DNA of 64,000 nt from Flavobacterium sp. ACN2 (GTDB lineage Bacteria; Bacteroidota; Bacteroidia; Flavobacteriales; Flavobacteriaceae). The stretch lies in assembly GCF_002303885.1 (NCBI RefSeq), contig NZ_MRCM01000006.1:186001-250000 (forward strand). The letters are read 5' to 3'. Both the position numbers and the translations under genes were made by a program. Below the pieces are notes generated by a model that had not been told where the DNA came from, made no database searches, and saw only the letters and a program-made list of their open reading frames with translations. Positions 27,640 to 36,529 of the stretch are shown here, in pieces. Within the stretch, counting starts at the first letter, position 1; each line of letters starts with the position of its first letter.

Positions 27640-29115
27640 ATGAAAAACTTAAAAATAGCATTATCCCTATTAATACTTATTTGTATTACTAGCTGCGATG
27701 ATTTCTTGTCGGAGAAACCAGATAATAGAACCGAAATTGATACGCCAGAAAAAATAAAAGAATTATTAGTAGAAGCTTATCCTCAAATGAGTTATTTCGA
27801 GATTGCTGAAACTATGTCTGATAATGTTTTTGATAGTGGATTAGCTACAACATTAGTAAGAAACGAGCAAAACTACAATTGGGAAATTAATACAGAAGCT
27901 ACTGATATTGATACTCAAGCGTATTACTGGGATGCTTGTTATAGGGCAATTGCACACGCAAACAAAGCATTGGAGGCAATAGAAGAGTTGGGAAGTCCGG
28001 CAAGCTTAAATCCGCAAAAAGGTGAAGCTTTGATGGCGAGAGCTTATTCTCATTTTATGTTGGTTTCACTATGGTCAAAACGTTACAATCCAGCAACTGC
28101 AGATACAGATTTAGGGGTTCCGTATGTAACAAAACCAGAAACGGAATTGATAACAAAATATAAGAGAAATACACTTGCTGAAGTATATGCTTTTCTTGAA
28201 AAAGATATTGAAGAAGGTTTAAAGTACGTGACAAACGATTATAAAGAACCAAAATTTCACTTTAATGTAGCGGCTTCAAAAGCTTTTGCCAGCAGATTTT
28301 ATTTAGTAAAAGGAAATTGGGATAAAGTAATTGAATTGTCTAATGACTTAGGTTCTAGACCCTCAGCAATAAGAGATTTTTCAGTTTACGAACCTTTAAG
28401 TGTAGAAGATCAGCAGTTAAAATACGGAGCGAGTGATGTTGGAACCAATCTTTTGATCGTTTCTGCAAATACGATCGTAAGTAGAGTATACCATTTAAAT
28501 CGTTTTAATTTATCAGGTTTACGTCGTCCAGAAATCTTTGGAACAAGCACAAATCTTTTCGGAAAAGCGTACTATTATAATTTTTATTCTTCAAACGGAA
28601 GTATCACATTGTTCTTGCCTAAGTTTTATGAATACTTTAAATATTCTAACGTAACAGCCGGAATTGGAGATCCTTATGTTGCTGAAGTATTATTAAGCAA
28701 CGATGAGTTTTTCTTAAACAGAATCGAAGCGCATGTAATGAAAGGAGATATCGCTACAGCTACTGGAGAATTAGAATATTTCTTAGCAACAAGAACTCCA
28801 ACATACAATCCGACAACAGATAAATTGACTGAGGCTAGAGTAGTGGCTAAATTCCCTGTAATTGCAGACGAATATACGCCATTCTATACAATGACTCCAG
28901 TGCAGACCTCTTATGTAAAAGCAATTGCAGAAACAAGAAGAAGAGATTTTATACACGAAGGACTTAGATGGTTTGATATTAAACGTTTTAACCTAGTAGT
29001 TAGACACGAGACATCAAACAAACCAGCTAATATTTTAGTAAAAGACGATAACAGAAGAGCATTGCAAATTCCGTTGCACGCTTCAAGCACTGGTATCGAA
29101 CTAAATCCTAGATAA
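27640..29115 (+). CDS. SusD/RagB-family substrate-binding lipoprotein
   Basis: The 491-residue lipoprotein has its lipobox Cys at residue 19 (LILICITSCDDFLSEKP). The helical TPR-like SusD fold follows: AYYWDACYRAIAHANKALEA, GEALMARAYSHFMLVSLW, and the C-terminal RRDFIHEGLRWFDIKRFNL. It caps the SusC barrel as a surface lid. At 11 bases from the SusC stop it is surely in the same transcript. Confidence 0.94.
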   Translation: MKNLKIALSLLILICITSCDDFLSEKPDNRTEIDTPEKIKELLVEAYPQMSYFEIAETMSDNVFDSGLATTLVRNEQNYNWEINTEATDIDTQAYYWDACYRAIAHANKALEAIEELGSPASLNPQKGEALMARAYSHFMLVSLWSKRYNPATADTDLGVPYVTKPETELITKYKRNTLAEVYAFLEKDIEEGLKYVTNDYKEPKFHFNVAASKAFASRFYLVKGNWDKVIELSNDLGSRPSAIRDFSVYEPLSVEDQQLKYGASDVGTNLLIVSANTIVSRVYHLNRFNLSGLRRPEIFGTSTNLFGKAYYYNFYSSNGSITLFLPKFYEYFKYSNVTAGIGDPYVAEVLLSNDEFFLNRIEAHVMKGDIATATGELEYFLATRTPTYNPTTDKLTEARVVAKFPVIADEYTPFYTMTPVQTSYVKAIAETRRRDFIHEGLRWFDIKRFNLVVRHETSNKPANILVKDDNRRALQIPLHASSTGIELNPR

Positions 29116-29123
29116 TCTTAAAA

Positions 29124-29990
29124 ATGAAAATTATGAAATTATTAAAATATAATAAAATTGCGGTTTTAGCTCTAGTTTCGATAACTCTATTTTCATGTGG
29201 AGGCGATGACTTGCCTGGAGAAAGCCAATTAGATTTTACACAACCAGAGAAAACAAGTTTAGATAATTGGATTGACGCTACTTATTTAAATTCATACAAC
29301 ATTAATGTTCAGTATAAATGGAACCAAAACACGGTAGACAACAGTCGTTATTTATTCCCACCTGAAGTTGATAAAGTAAAACCTGCTCTTGAAATAGTTG
29401 AAACAATTTGGCTAAAAAGTTATGCCGCAATTGGAGGTCCAGATTTTGTAAAGAAAATTGCTCCAAGAGAAATTGTTTTGGTTGGAGGAGTTAATTTAAA
29501 CAGTGTTGGAACTAAAACTTTAGGTTTGGCTGAAGGAGGGCAGAGAGTTACTTTGTTTGAAACAGATTATATCGATAAATCGGATCGCGAAAACGTAGCG
29601 CAGTTTATACATACAATTCAGCACGAATACATTCATATTTTAAATCAGAACAAACCTTTTGACGAAAAAACTTGGAAAACGCTTACACCGGGAGGTTATA
29701 CTGCAGATTGGTACAATTTTGAAATTGAAGAATCAAATGAGCTTGGATTTATTACAAGTTATGCAAGATCAAATATTAACGAAGATTTTGCAGAAACTGC
29801 AGCAATGATTCTAATTTATACAAAAGCAGAATACGCGGCATTTTTGGATGGTATTGAAAATCCTTTTGCTCTTCAGGCTTTAAAATCAAAAGAAGCTATT
29901 GTGGTTAAGTATTTCAAAGAAGCATTCAACATGGATTTTTATGCTTTAAGAGATGAAGCAGAAAAGAATACAACATCTGTAATAAATTAA
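29124..29990 (+). CDS. Import-associated zinc metallohydrolase lipoprotein
   Basis: The 288-residue lipoprotein has its lipobox Cys at residue 25 (VSITLFSCGGDD); the following acidic residues suit surface export. The zinc motif HEYIH is at 167-171, with a probable third ligand Glu224 in EDFAETAAM. It resembles the HExxH lipoproteins found beside SusC/SusD pairs, which I recall as TIGR04549. The substrate is unknown; a peptidase role is plausible given the fold. It is the third gene of the uptake operon, 8 bases after SusD. Confidence 0.85.
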   Translation: MKIMKLLKYNKIAVLALVSITLFSCGGDDLPGESQLDFTQPEKTSLDNWIDATYLNSYNINVQYKWNQNTVDNSRYLFPPEVDKVKPALEIVETIWLKSYAAIGGPDFVKKIAPREIVLVGGVNLNSVGTKTLGLAEGGQRVTLFETDYIDKSDRENVAQFIHTIQHEYIHILNQNKPFDEKTWKTLTPGGYTADWYNFEIEESNELGFITSYARSNINEDFAETAAMILIYTKAEYAAFLDGIENPFALQALKSKEAIVVKYFKEAFNMDFYALRDEAEKNTTSVIN

Positions 29991-30000
29991 AACAAGCATT

Positions 30001-31347
30001 ATGAAAATGAAACAACTATATAAATACTTATTTGCAGCTGTTTTAATACTGCAATTGATCGCCTGTAATAATAATACAGATGCAGAACAACTTTTTAATG
30101 ATACGCCTACCGCTCGATTAAATAAGCAAAAAACAGAGTTAAGCGAAGCATTGCTTTCATCTCAATACGGGTGGAAAGCGGTTTATTTTACAGATAATAC
30201 AGTTTTAGGAGGATATACTCATTTATTTAGATTTGCTGACGATGGAACTGTGCAAATGGCATCAGATTTTGATACTGATACAGCTACTTATAAAAGTGAA
30301 TACGCAATTCAAGTAGGAAGCACGGTGAGTTTAACTTTTACTACAAAAAATAGAATTCATCTTTTATCAGATTCAGACAATTATCCCATTCCAGCATTGA
30401 GAGCAAAAGGTTATTTAGGAGATTTTCAATTTTTGTACTATGGACAAGAAAATGGAGAAATCATTTTTAAAACCAACAGAAGCAATCAAGAATTACGTTT
30501 TGTAAAAGCGACTGCAGAAGATTGGACAGAATTGCCTAAAAATCTTCTCATGGAAAAGAATGTTATTGGAGGAGAAGAAAGACCGCTTTTTAGACTATTA
30601 GAAACAAATGATGGTACAACTACGCATAAATTCGATTTTTCATTTACAGCAGTAACGCGCTTTGCAAACTCAAATTCTATTGAAAACGGTTACTCTGTAA
30701 GCTATAACATGGGAATAGGATATTCTCCAACAGGAATTGTAGTAAGTCCAGCAGTTGAAGTAGGCGGGCAAAAATTATCAAATTTTGTTTATAACGATAC
30801 TGATGGAAGTTTTACTGCAACAGGAACAGGTGGCGTATCTGCAGTTATAAAGTATACTGACAAACCTTTAGTTCTTACAGACGATTATAAACTATTGCTT
30901 CCAGGTAAACCGTTAGCTTGGTTTGGATTCTTTGTAGACGATTACACAATCGATTCTCCAGCAAACTCATCATTATTTTACGCTGAACTAGAAAAAGTAA
31001 ACGCATCGTTGCCGGCTGGACAAAGTATCGCATCTATTGAAATCTATAGCAATCATGCTATTGGAACTTTTATTTATTACACTTTTGTCGGAAGATCTCC
31101 TTTACAGCATCATGTTACTATTGAAGAAGACGCAGCAGGTAAGAAAATGATTTTGAAACATAAATCATGGAACGGAAATACTACCGTAGCGACACCATTC
31201 TTCTTGGCAAGTATTGATAAATACTTCATGGATCCGCAAGGAATTTATGTAAAAGCAGAAAGTTTCAGATTATTCTACTCAGATCCTGTTTACACATTTA
31301 CAAGCGCGTCAAGTCCGTTTAGAATGACAACTTGGAAACTTAATTAA
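30001..31347 (+). CDS. DUF4302-type surface lipoprotein
   Basis: The 448-residue lipoprotein has its lipobox Cys at residue 22 (AVLILQLIACNNN). RLNKQKTELSEALLSSQYGW and YFTDNTVLGGYTHLFRFADD resemble the N-terminus of DUF4302 proteins, which travel with SusCD/HExxH lipoprotein sets. The rest is beta-rich. Its function is unknown; it could be a surface substrate-binding protein. It is the last gene of the operon, 10 bases after the metallohydrolase, and a strong terminator follows. Confidence 0.78.
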   Translation: MKMKQLYKYLFAAVLILQLIACNNNTDAEQLFNDTPTARLNKQKTELSEALLSSQYGWKAVYFTDNTVLGGYTHLFRFADDGTVQMASDFDTDTATYKSEYAIQVGSTVSLTFTTKNRIHLLSDSDNYPIPALRAKGYLGDFQFLYYGQENGEIIFKTNRSNQELRFVKATAEDWTELPKNLLMEKNVIGGEERPLFRLLETNDGTTTHKFDFSFTAVTRFANSNSIENGYSVSYNMGIGYSPTGIVVSPAVEVGGQKLSNFVYNDTDGSFTATGTGGVSAVIKYTDKPLVLTDDYKLLLPGKPLAWFGFFVDDYTIDSPANSSLFYAELEKVNASLPAGQSIASIEIYSNHAIGTFIYYTFVGRSPLQHHVTIEEDAAGKKMILKHKSWNGNTTVATPFFLASIDKYFMDPQGIYVKAESFRLFYSDPVYTFTSASSPFRMTTWKLN

Positions 31348-31352
31348 TTTTA

Positions 31353-31383
31353 AAGAGCAGCTCATTTTTTTGAGCTGCTCTTA
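31353..31383 (+). terminator. Terminator of the SusCD operon
   Basis: AAGAGCAGCTCA pairs with TGAGCTGCTCTT over a 6-T loop. The 12-base-pair stem is perfect. Its core is shared with a second terminator 370 bases downstream. Confidence 0.85.
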
Positions 31384-31433
31384 TCTAGCATAATTTCTGA
31401 ATCAAGTATATAACTTCTTAATTTATAGATATT

Positions 31434-31607
31434 ATGATTAAAAAAATAATTACACCTGCAACTATAGCAATATTCTTTTGGCTAATAGGGCTACTTATTG
31501 TAAATGAATACTATTATCCATATTTAAGACCTTATTTATATCTGTCCATAGTAATAGCGATTGCGTGTGTAGTCATGAATAAGATTAATGAAGATAATGA
31601 CGAATAA
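31434..31607 (+). CDS. 57-residue two-helix membrane protein
   Basis: The ORF starts MIKKIITPATIAIFFWLIG and has two hydrophobic segments (about 9-24 and 36-51) separated by EYYYPYLRPY. It ends in a charged NKINEDNDE tail. A basic N-terminus, two helices and an acidic tail are coherent for a real small membrane protein. It lies between two related terminators, so it may be its own transcription unit. No family recognised. Confidence 0.5.
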   Translation: MIKKIITPATIAIFFWLIGLLIVNEYYYPYLRPYLYLSIVIAIACVVMNKINEDNDE

Positions 31608-31722
31608 AGACTGCCAATGAATTTTAAGGATGCAAAACAATATAGTATTGATACAATTGTATTTTTTAAAATGTGGCAAAATCATATTTAAGATTTTTAG
31701 TTTTGTTTTTTTATTTTGGGGG

Positions 31723-31752
31723 AAACAGCTCATTTTTATGAGCTGTTTTTTG
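31723..31752 (+). terminator. Terminator between the two small ORFs
   Basis: AAACAGCTCAT pairs with ATGAGCTGTTT over a TTTT loop, followed by T residues. The stem core CAGCTCA/TGAGCTG is the same as in the terminator at 31353. Confidence 0.8.
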
Positions 31753-31892
31753 TTTTTTAAGTTTAATCTTTCTTTATGTAAATTTATTATACTTTTTTTC
31801 TTATATTTAAAGCTGAAATTAATTTTTCATGTCTGAAAACTCAACAGACCATAAAGGATTGAGTGTGCCAAAAAAACAAAGAACAAATAATT

Positions 31893-32081
31893 ATGTTAAA
31901 ATCAATTTTAAATTTTCAAGGGGTTGAGATTTTGAACCGCGAAGAGCAAAGAAGTATTAAAGCTGGAGAGTTAACTTGGGATTGTCAAACAGGAGATGGA
32001 GCCGTAATGGGGCAATACATTCATCCATGTATTGATCAGCCAGTTGAGATTATTCCAGCTCCAGAATTTGATTTGCCTTAA
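31893..32081 (+). CDS. Small double-glycine-leader-like peptide precursor
   Basis: This is a 62-residue ORF. Its first 25 residues (MLKSILNFQGVEILNREEQR then SIKAG) match the Bacteroidota leader type in which a hydrophobic start and an EQ(K/R)xI motif lead to a GG-type cleavage site, here Ala-Gly. The 37-residue remainder has two Cys (WDC, HPC), is acidic and Pro-rich, and ends APEFDLP. Such peptides are exported and trimmed by peptidase-containing ABC transporters; none is encoded here. It has its own terminator. Product and role are unknown. Confidence 0.6.
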   Translation: MLKSILNFQGVEILNREEQRSIKAGELTWDCQTGDGAVMGQYIHPCIDQPVEIIPAPEFDLP

Positions 32082-32112
32082 TTATATTACTAGGTAAACT
32101 TTTAAGTAATAA

Positions 32113-32139
32113 AGCCGTTTCAAATTGAAACGGTTTTTT
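32113..32139 (+). terminator. Terminator after the leader-like peptide gene
   Basis: CCGTTTCAA pairs with TTGAAACGG almost without a loop, followed by TTTTTT. It isolates the small ORF from fabG. Confidence 0.8.
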
Positions 32140-32326
32140 GTTTTATGCTAAAGAAAAGCTCTTATTTATAAATTACACTAATGCTATTTTTTTTAAAAAG
32201 GGAAATATTATATATTTGACAAGTCATTTATAGCGTAGGTAAAACTTATGGAATTTTCTTTTTTAGCAGAAAATGCAAATAAGTAATGGCACAAGCTGTA
32301 AAGAAATATTAACATTAATTTTGAAT

Positions 32327-33073
32327 ATGAAATTACTAGAAGGAAAAGTTGCAATTATTACTGGTGCAAGCCGTGGAATTGGAAAAGGAATTGCTGAAGT
32401 TTTTGCTAAACATGGAGCAAATGTTGCTTTTACATACAGCTCATCTGCAGCATCTGCAGAAGCTTTAGAAGCAGAATTAAATGCTTTAGGAGTAAAAGCT
32501 AAAGGATACCAATCTAATGCAGCAGATTTTAACGAAGCGCAGACTTTTGTTGATGCTGTTTTAGCAGATTTTGGAACTGTTGACATCTTAATCAACAACG
32601 CCGGAATTACAAAAGACAATTTGTTAATGCGTATGTCTGAGGCAGATTTTGACCAAGTAATTGATGTGAATTTGAAATCGGTTTTTAATATGACAAAAGC
32701 GATTCAGAAAACTTTCTTGAAACAAAGAGCAGGATCTATCATTAATATTAGTTCTGTTGTTGGAGTTTCTGGAAACGCAGGTCAAACAAATTATGCAGCT
32801 TCAAAAGCAGGTGCAATCGGATTTACTAAATCTGTAGCTCTTGAGTTAGGTTCTCGTAATATTCGTTGCAATGCAATCGCACCAGGTTTTATCGAAACTG
32901 AAATGACTGCAAAATTAAGTGAAGATGTAGTAAAAGGATGGAGAGAAGGTATTCCGTTGAAACGCGGAGGAACTACAGAAGACGTTGCAAACGCTTGTCT
33001 TTTCTTAGCTTCAGACATGAGTGCTTACATTACAGGGCAAGTTCTTAATGTTTGCGGAGGAATGCTAACCTAA
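32327..33073 (+). CDS. fabG: 3-oxoacyl-ACP reductase FabG
   Basis: This 248-residue classical short-chain dehydrogenase has the NADP site TGASRGIG (12-19), NNAG, the catalytic Ser in INISSVVGVSGNAG and the YxxxK pair in NYAASKAG. MRMSEADFDQVIDVNLKSVF and the C-terminal GGML are typical of FabG of fatty acid synthesis. The ATG at 32327 is preferred over an upstream in-frame start that adds 18 unrelated residues. Confidence 0.92.
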   Translation: MKLLEGKVAIITGASRGIGKGIAEVFAKHGANVAFTYSSSAASAEALEAELNALGVKAKGYQSNAADFNEAQTFVDAVLADFGTVDILINNAGITKDNLLMRMSEADFDQVIDVNLKSVFNMTKAIQKTFLKQRAGSIINISSVVGVSGNAGQTNYAASKAGAIGFTKSVALELGSRNIRCNAIAPGFIETEMTAKLSEDVVKGWREGIPLKRGGTTEDVANACLFLASDMSAYITGQVLNVCGGMLT

Positions 33074-33125
33074 GGTACTGAGGTGCTAAGTTGCAAAGGT
33101 TCAAAGGTTTTGAAATCTTTGAATT
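33073..33125. repeat. Intergenic word element, CTAAG/CAAAGG mix
   Basis: GTACTGAGGTGCTAAG is followed by GCAAAGGTTCAAAGG and then TTTTGAAATCTTTGAA. The AAAGGTTTTGAAATCTTT part can fold back. It shares its words with the elements at 20.85 kb and 9.04 kb and precedes the VWA-like gene. Confidence 0.55.
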
Positions 33126-33152
33126 ATTAATCTTCCAATTACTGAATAAACT

Positions 33153-35180
33153 ATGACTACAAACACGATTCTTTTATTATTGCTTTCTTTAGTAATTGCT
33201 GGTGGTTTGTCGTATTTTCAATATTTTTTCAAAGCCAAAAGTAAATCCAATGTGATTATACTTTTGGCTTTTTTACGTTTTCTAGCCATTTTCGGATTGT
33301 TGGTTTTATTGATAAATCCGATTATTTCAAAAAATTCTCTCGAGATCACCAAAACACCTCTGGCAATTGTTGTTGATAATTCGAGTTCTATTGCTGCTTT
33401 AAAATCAGACCAGAAAGCGGTTGAATTATACCAAAAAGTGGTTTCGAATCCAGCTTTAAAAGAAAAATTCGATGTTCAAACCTATCAGTTTGATAATGAT
33501 TTTAAAACTTCAGACCAATTTGATTTCAAAGGAAATCAGACCAATTTAGACGAAGTGGCCAAAAATCTAAAAAGCATCCACAAAAATCTGATTTTCCCAA
33601 CAGTTATTATTACTGACGGAAATCAAACTACAGGAAACGATTATGTATATCGTTTTGATCCTGTCAATAAAGTTTATCCTTTGGTTGTGGGAGATACAAC
33701 CACTTTTTTTGATTTAAAAATCAATCAGTTAAACGTAAATAAATACGCTTTTCACAAAAATAAATTTCCAGTTGAAGTTTTTCTGCAATATGGAGGAGAT
33801 AAAACCACAAATGCAGAATTTACCATTACGCAAGGAAGCACAGTTGTAGCAAAAGAAAAACTAGCTTTCTCGCCATCAAAGAAAACAGTTTCGCTAAACT
33901 TGCTTCTTCCAGCAGACAAAGTAGGATTGCAGATTTATAAAGCCAATATTCAATCATCTGCAAAAGAAAAAAACAGTTATAATAACGTCAAAAATTTTGC
34001 AGTAGAAATAATAGATCAAAAATCAACTGTTGCAATTGTTTCTGCTATAAATCATCCAGATATTTCCGTTTTAAAACGTTCGATTGAAGTTAATGCACAG
34101 CGTAAAGTAATATTAGTTAAACCAAATCAAATTAGCGATTTAGATGATGTTTCTGTTTTGGTTTTATATCAGCCAACAACAGCTTTTAAAGCGATATTTG
34201 AGAACAATAAATTAAAAGGAACAAATACCTTTATTGTAACAGGAAACAATACCGATTTCAATTTTCTAAATCAGCAGCAGAACAATCTGGTTTTTAAAAT
34301 GAGTAATCAGCGAGAAGATTTTTTATGTGAATTCCAATCAGCTTTCAACCTGTTTGCAATTGATAATATTGGTTTTGAAAATTTCCCGCCTTTGCAAAAT
34401 CCGTTTGGAAATATCAGCACTAACGGAAATGTATCTGTATTGCTTTCGTCAAAAATTAGAAACGTTTCTACCAATGCACCTTTATTGGCTTTCGCCGAAA
34501 ATCAAGGAAAAAGAACCGCTTTTCTTTTAGGAGAAAACAGCTGGAAGTGGCGTTTGCAAAGTCATGTCGATAATCAGTCATTTGAAAAGTATGATGTTTT
34601 TATGGATAAAATTATTCAATATTTAGCATCATCGACTTCAAAGAAATCGTTAGTAGTATCTCACGAAAGTTTTTATAATTCTGGCGAAGAGATCATTATT
34701 AACGCGCAATATTTCAATAAAAATTATGAGTTTGATGAAAAAGCCAGACTTACCATTACTGTTGTAAATGCTGCGACGAAACAAACTAAGAATTATGATT
34801 TATTGAAAGGAAGCAATTCTTTCTCGGCTAATTTAGAAGGACTTCCAGCAGGAAAATATAACTTTACAGTAAAAGAATTAAACTCGAATACTTCATACGC
34901 AAGTCATTTTGAAATTTTAGATTTTGATATCGAAAAGCAATTCGTAAATCCGGATGTGGTTAAATTACAGCAATTGGCTCAGCAAACAGGAGGAAAAGCT
35001 TTCTTCGAAGATCAAGCCGATCAATTGATTAATACACTTTTAGAAAACAAAGAATACAAATCAATTGAAAAAAATATCTCAAGTAAAACGCCAATTATTG
35101 ACTGGGTTTGGTTATTGATTTTGATTGCTACTTTACTAACAATTGAATGGTTTGTTAGAAAGTATAATGGGTTGCTTTAA
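33153..35180 (+). CDS. Large membrane protein with VWA-like region
   Basis: The 675-residue protein has two N-terminal membrane helices (about 5-22 and 33-55) and one at the C-terminus (WVWLLILIATLLTIEWFV). Between them lies a long extracytoplasmic domain starting PLAIVVDNSSSIAALKS, which resembles a VWA MIDAS start (DxSxS). Beta-sandwich-like segments follow (VEVFLQYGGDKTTNAEFTIT). This architecture occurs in Bacteroidota BatA/BatB-neighbour proteins. Role unknown. A 113-residue protein follows 11 bases later. Confidence 0.65.
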   Translation: MTTNTILLLLLSLVIAGGLSYFQYFFKAKSKSNVIILLAFLRFLAIFGLLVLLINPIISKNSLEITKTPLAIVVDNSSSIAALKSDQKAVELYQKVVSNPALKEKFDVQTYQFDNDFKTSDQFDFKGNQTNLDEVAKNLKSIHKNLIFPTVIITDGNQTTGNDYVYRFDPVNKVYPLVVGDTTTFFDLKINQLNVNKYAFHKNKFPVEVFLQYGGDKTTNAEFTITQGSTVVAKEKLAFSPSKKTVSLNLLLPADKVGLQIYKANIQSSAKEKNSYNNVKNFAVEIIDQKSTVAIVSAINHPDISVLKRSIEVNAQRKVILVKPNQISDLDDVSVLVLYQPTTAFKAIFENNKLKGTNTFIVTGNNTDFNFLNQQQNNLVFKMSNQREDFLCEFQSAFNLFAIDNIGFENFPPLQNPFGNISTNGNVSVLLSSKIRNVSTNAPLLAFAENQGKRTAFLLGENSWKWRLQSHVDNQSFEKYDVFMDKIIQYLASSTSKKSLVVSHESFYNSGEEIIINAQYFNKNYEFDEKARLTITVVNAATKQTKNYDLLKGSNSFSANLEGLPAGKYNFTVKELNSNTSYASHFEILDFDIEKQFVNPDVVKLQQLAQQTGGKAFFEDQADQLINTLLENKEYKSIEKNISSKTPIIDWVWLLILIATLLTIEWFVRKYNGLL

Positions 35181-35191
35181 AATGAAGTGTT

Positions 35192-35533
35192 ATGTCTTTT
35201 AAAAAAGTTTTCATTTTCTTTAGTCTGTTTTTTTGTGCTATTTTTTTTTGGATTTACATAAACGCTAGAAAAGAAAATAGAAATGACTATCAATTTGTGA
35301 TCACTAAAATTAATGAAAATGCAAAAGGTAACATTACTGTGGATGGTGTGGAAAAGAAATTCAATTTTGCTAATTTTAATTCTTATAAGATCGATATTCA
35401 AAAAGACGATAGTTTAGTTAAAAAAGCATTTTCAAAAAAAGTTTATATTTATAGAAAAGATAAAAAAATAGGTAAATATAATTTAGTTTTATTATTAAAC
35501 GAATCTGGAACATTTCCAATAGATTGGCAATAA
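35192..35533 (+). CDS. Hypothetical single-pass membrane protein
   Basis: The 113-residue protein has an N-terminal signal anchor (KVFIFFSLFFCAIFFWIYINA) and a small, Lys-rich extracytoplasmic domain with VITKINENAKGNITVDGVEK and a beta-rich end. I do not recognise a family. It begins 11 bases after the VWA-like gene and is probably cotranscribed with it. Confidence 0.55.
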   Translation: MSFKKVFIFFSLFFCAIFFWIYINARKENRNDYQFVITKINENAKGNITVDGVEKKFNFANFNSYKIDIQKDDSLVKKAFSKKVYIYRKDKKIGKYNLVLLLNESGTFPIDWQ

Positions 35534-35557
35534 TTATTTATCTTTAATTTTTTTGAA

Positions 35558-36454
35558 ATGGATTTCAGGCTAAAAGTTTTCTACACCGTTGCGCTCCGCC
35601 TTAATTTTACTAAAGCGGCAACAGAACTGTATATTACTCAGCCAGCAGTTTCTAAACATATCCAAGAATTAGAGGAAACCTATAAAACCAAACTTTTTGA
35701 ACGAAACGGTTCTAAAATCGCTTTAACTCCAGCTGGAAAAATCCTTCTAAAATATACTAAAAGTATTTTTGATATCTATCGCGAAATAGACTTTGAAATG
35801 AGTTCTTTTAATAAAGAACGTCAAGGTTTGCTTAGGCTAGGAGCTAGTACAACCATTTCACAATATATTATTTCACCAGTTTTGGCGCGTTTTCATCAAA
35901 AGCAAAAAGATATAAAAGTCAATTTGCTGAATGGAAATACAGAACAAATCGAAAATGCCTTAATCAATAAAGAAATTGAAATCGGAATTGTAGAAGGACA
36001 ATCTAAAAATCAATCTATAAAATACATTCCGTTTTTAAAAGACGAATTGGTTTTGGTTTGCAACAGTCATAATCCTTTTGTAAAACAAAATGAAATTTCG
36101 GTAAACGATTTGAAATCAATGAAATTTCTAACTCGCGAACGCGGATCTGGAACACTTGAAGTTATAGAATTTGCATTGAAAAAAGTAAATTTAAAACTAA
36201 CCGATTTACAGATAGAAATGCAGTTAGGAAGTACAGAAAGCATAAAGTCCTATTTGCTAAACTCAGATTGTTTTGCTTTTATGTCTATTCATGCTGTGAG
36301 CAAAGAGCTGAAAAATAAAGAATTGATTGTTTTGGATGTAGAGAAGCTGTCAATAGAAAGATATTTTTATGTGGCTACCTTACAAGGAAAATCAGATTCA
36401 TTATCAGAACTGTTTATTCAAAATTTAGCATCTCATTATAACTTGAAGTTATAG
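35558..36454 (+). CDS. LysR-family transcriptional regulator (YeiE-like)
   Basis: The 298-residue protein has an N-terminal winged helix (FYTVALRLNFTKAATELYIT then QPAVSKHIQELEETY) and a LysR effector domain (LRLGASTTISQYIISPVLAR, LVLVCNSHNPF). Its position directly before a YeiH-family exporter, on the same strand, mirrors the yeiE-yeiH association of Enterobacteria, so it likely controls that transporter. The effector ligand is unknown. Confidence 0.87.
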   Translation: MDFRLKVFYTVALRLNFTKAATELYITQPAVSKHIQELEETYKTKLFERNGSKIALTPAGKILLKYTKSIFDIYREIDFEMSSFNKERQGLLRLGASTTISQYIISPVLARFHQKQKDIKVNLLNGNTEQIENALINKEIEIGIVEGQSKNQSIKYIPFLKDELVLVCNSHNPFVKQNEISVNDLKSMKFLTRERGSGTLEVIEFALKKVNLKLTDLQIEMQLGSTESIKSYLLNSDCFAFMSIHAVSKELKNKELIVLDVEKLSIERYFYVATLQGKSDSLSELFIQNLASHYNLKL

Positions 36455-36529
36455 CCAATTGCAATTTACGATTGGCGTTTTCAATATAAACGGCGGAACT
36501 TTGCTACATAATATCAATACCCATTTATT

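Noticed and set aside
31536..31836. Two overlapping ORFs of 65-68 residues (minus 31536-31733, plus 31630-31836)
   Set aside because: One is antisense to the 57-residue ORF; the other reads through a terminator and is a run of Phe, Leu and Lys typical of AT-rich spacer.
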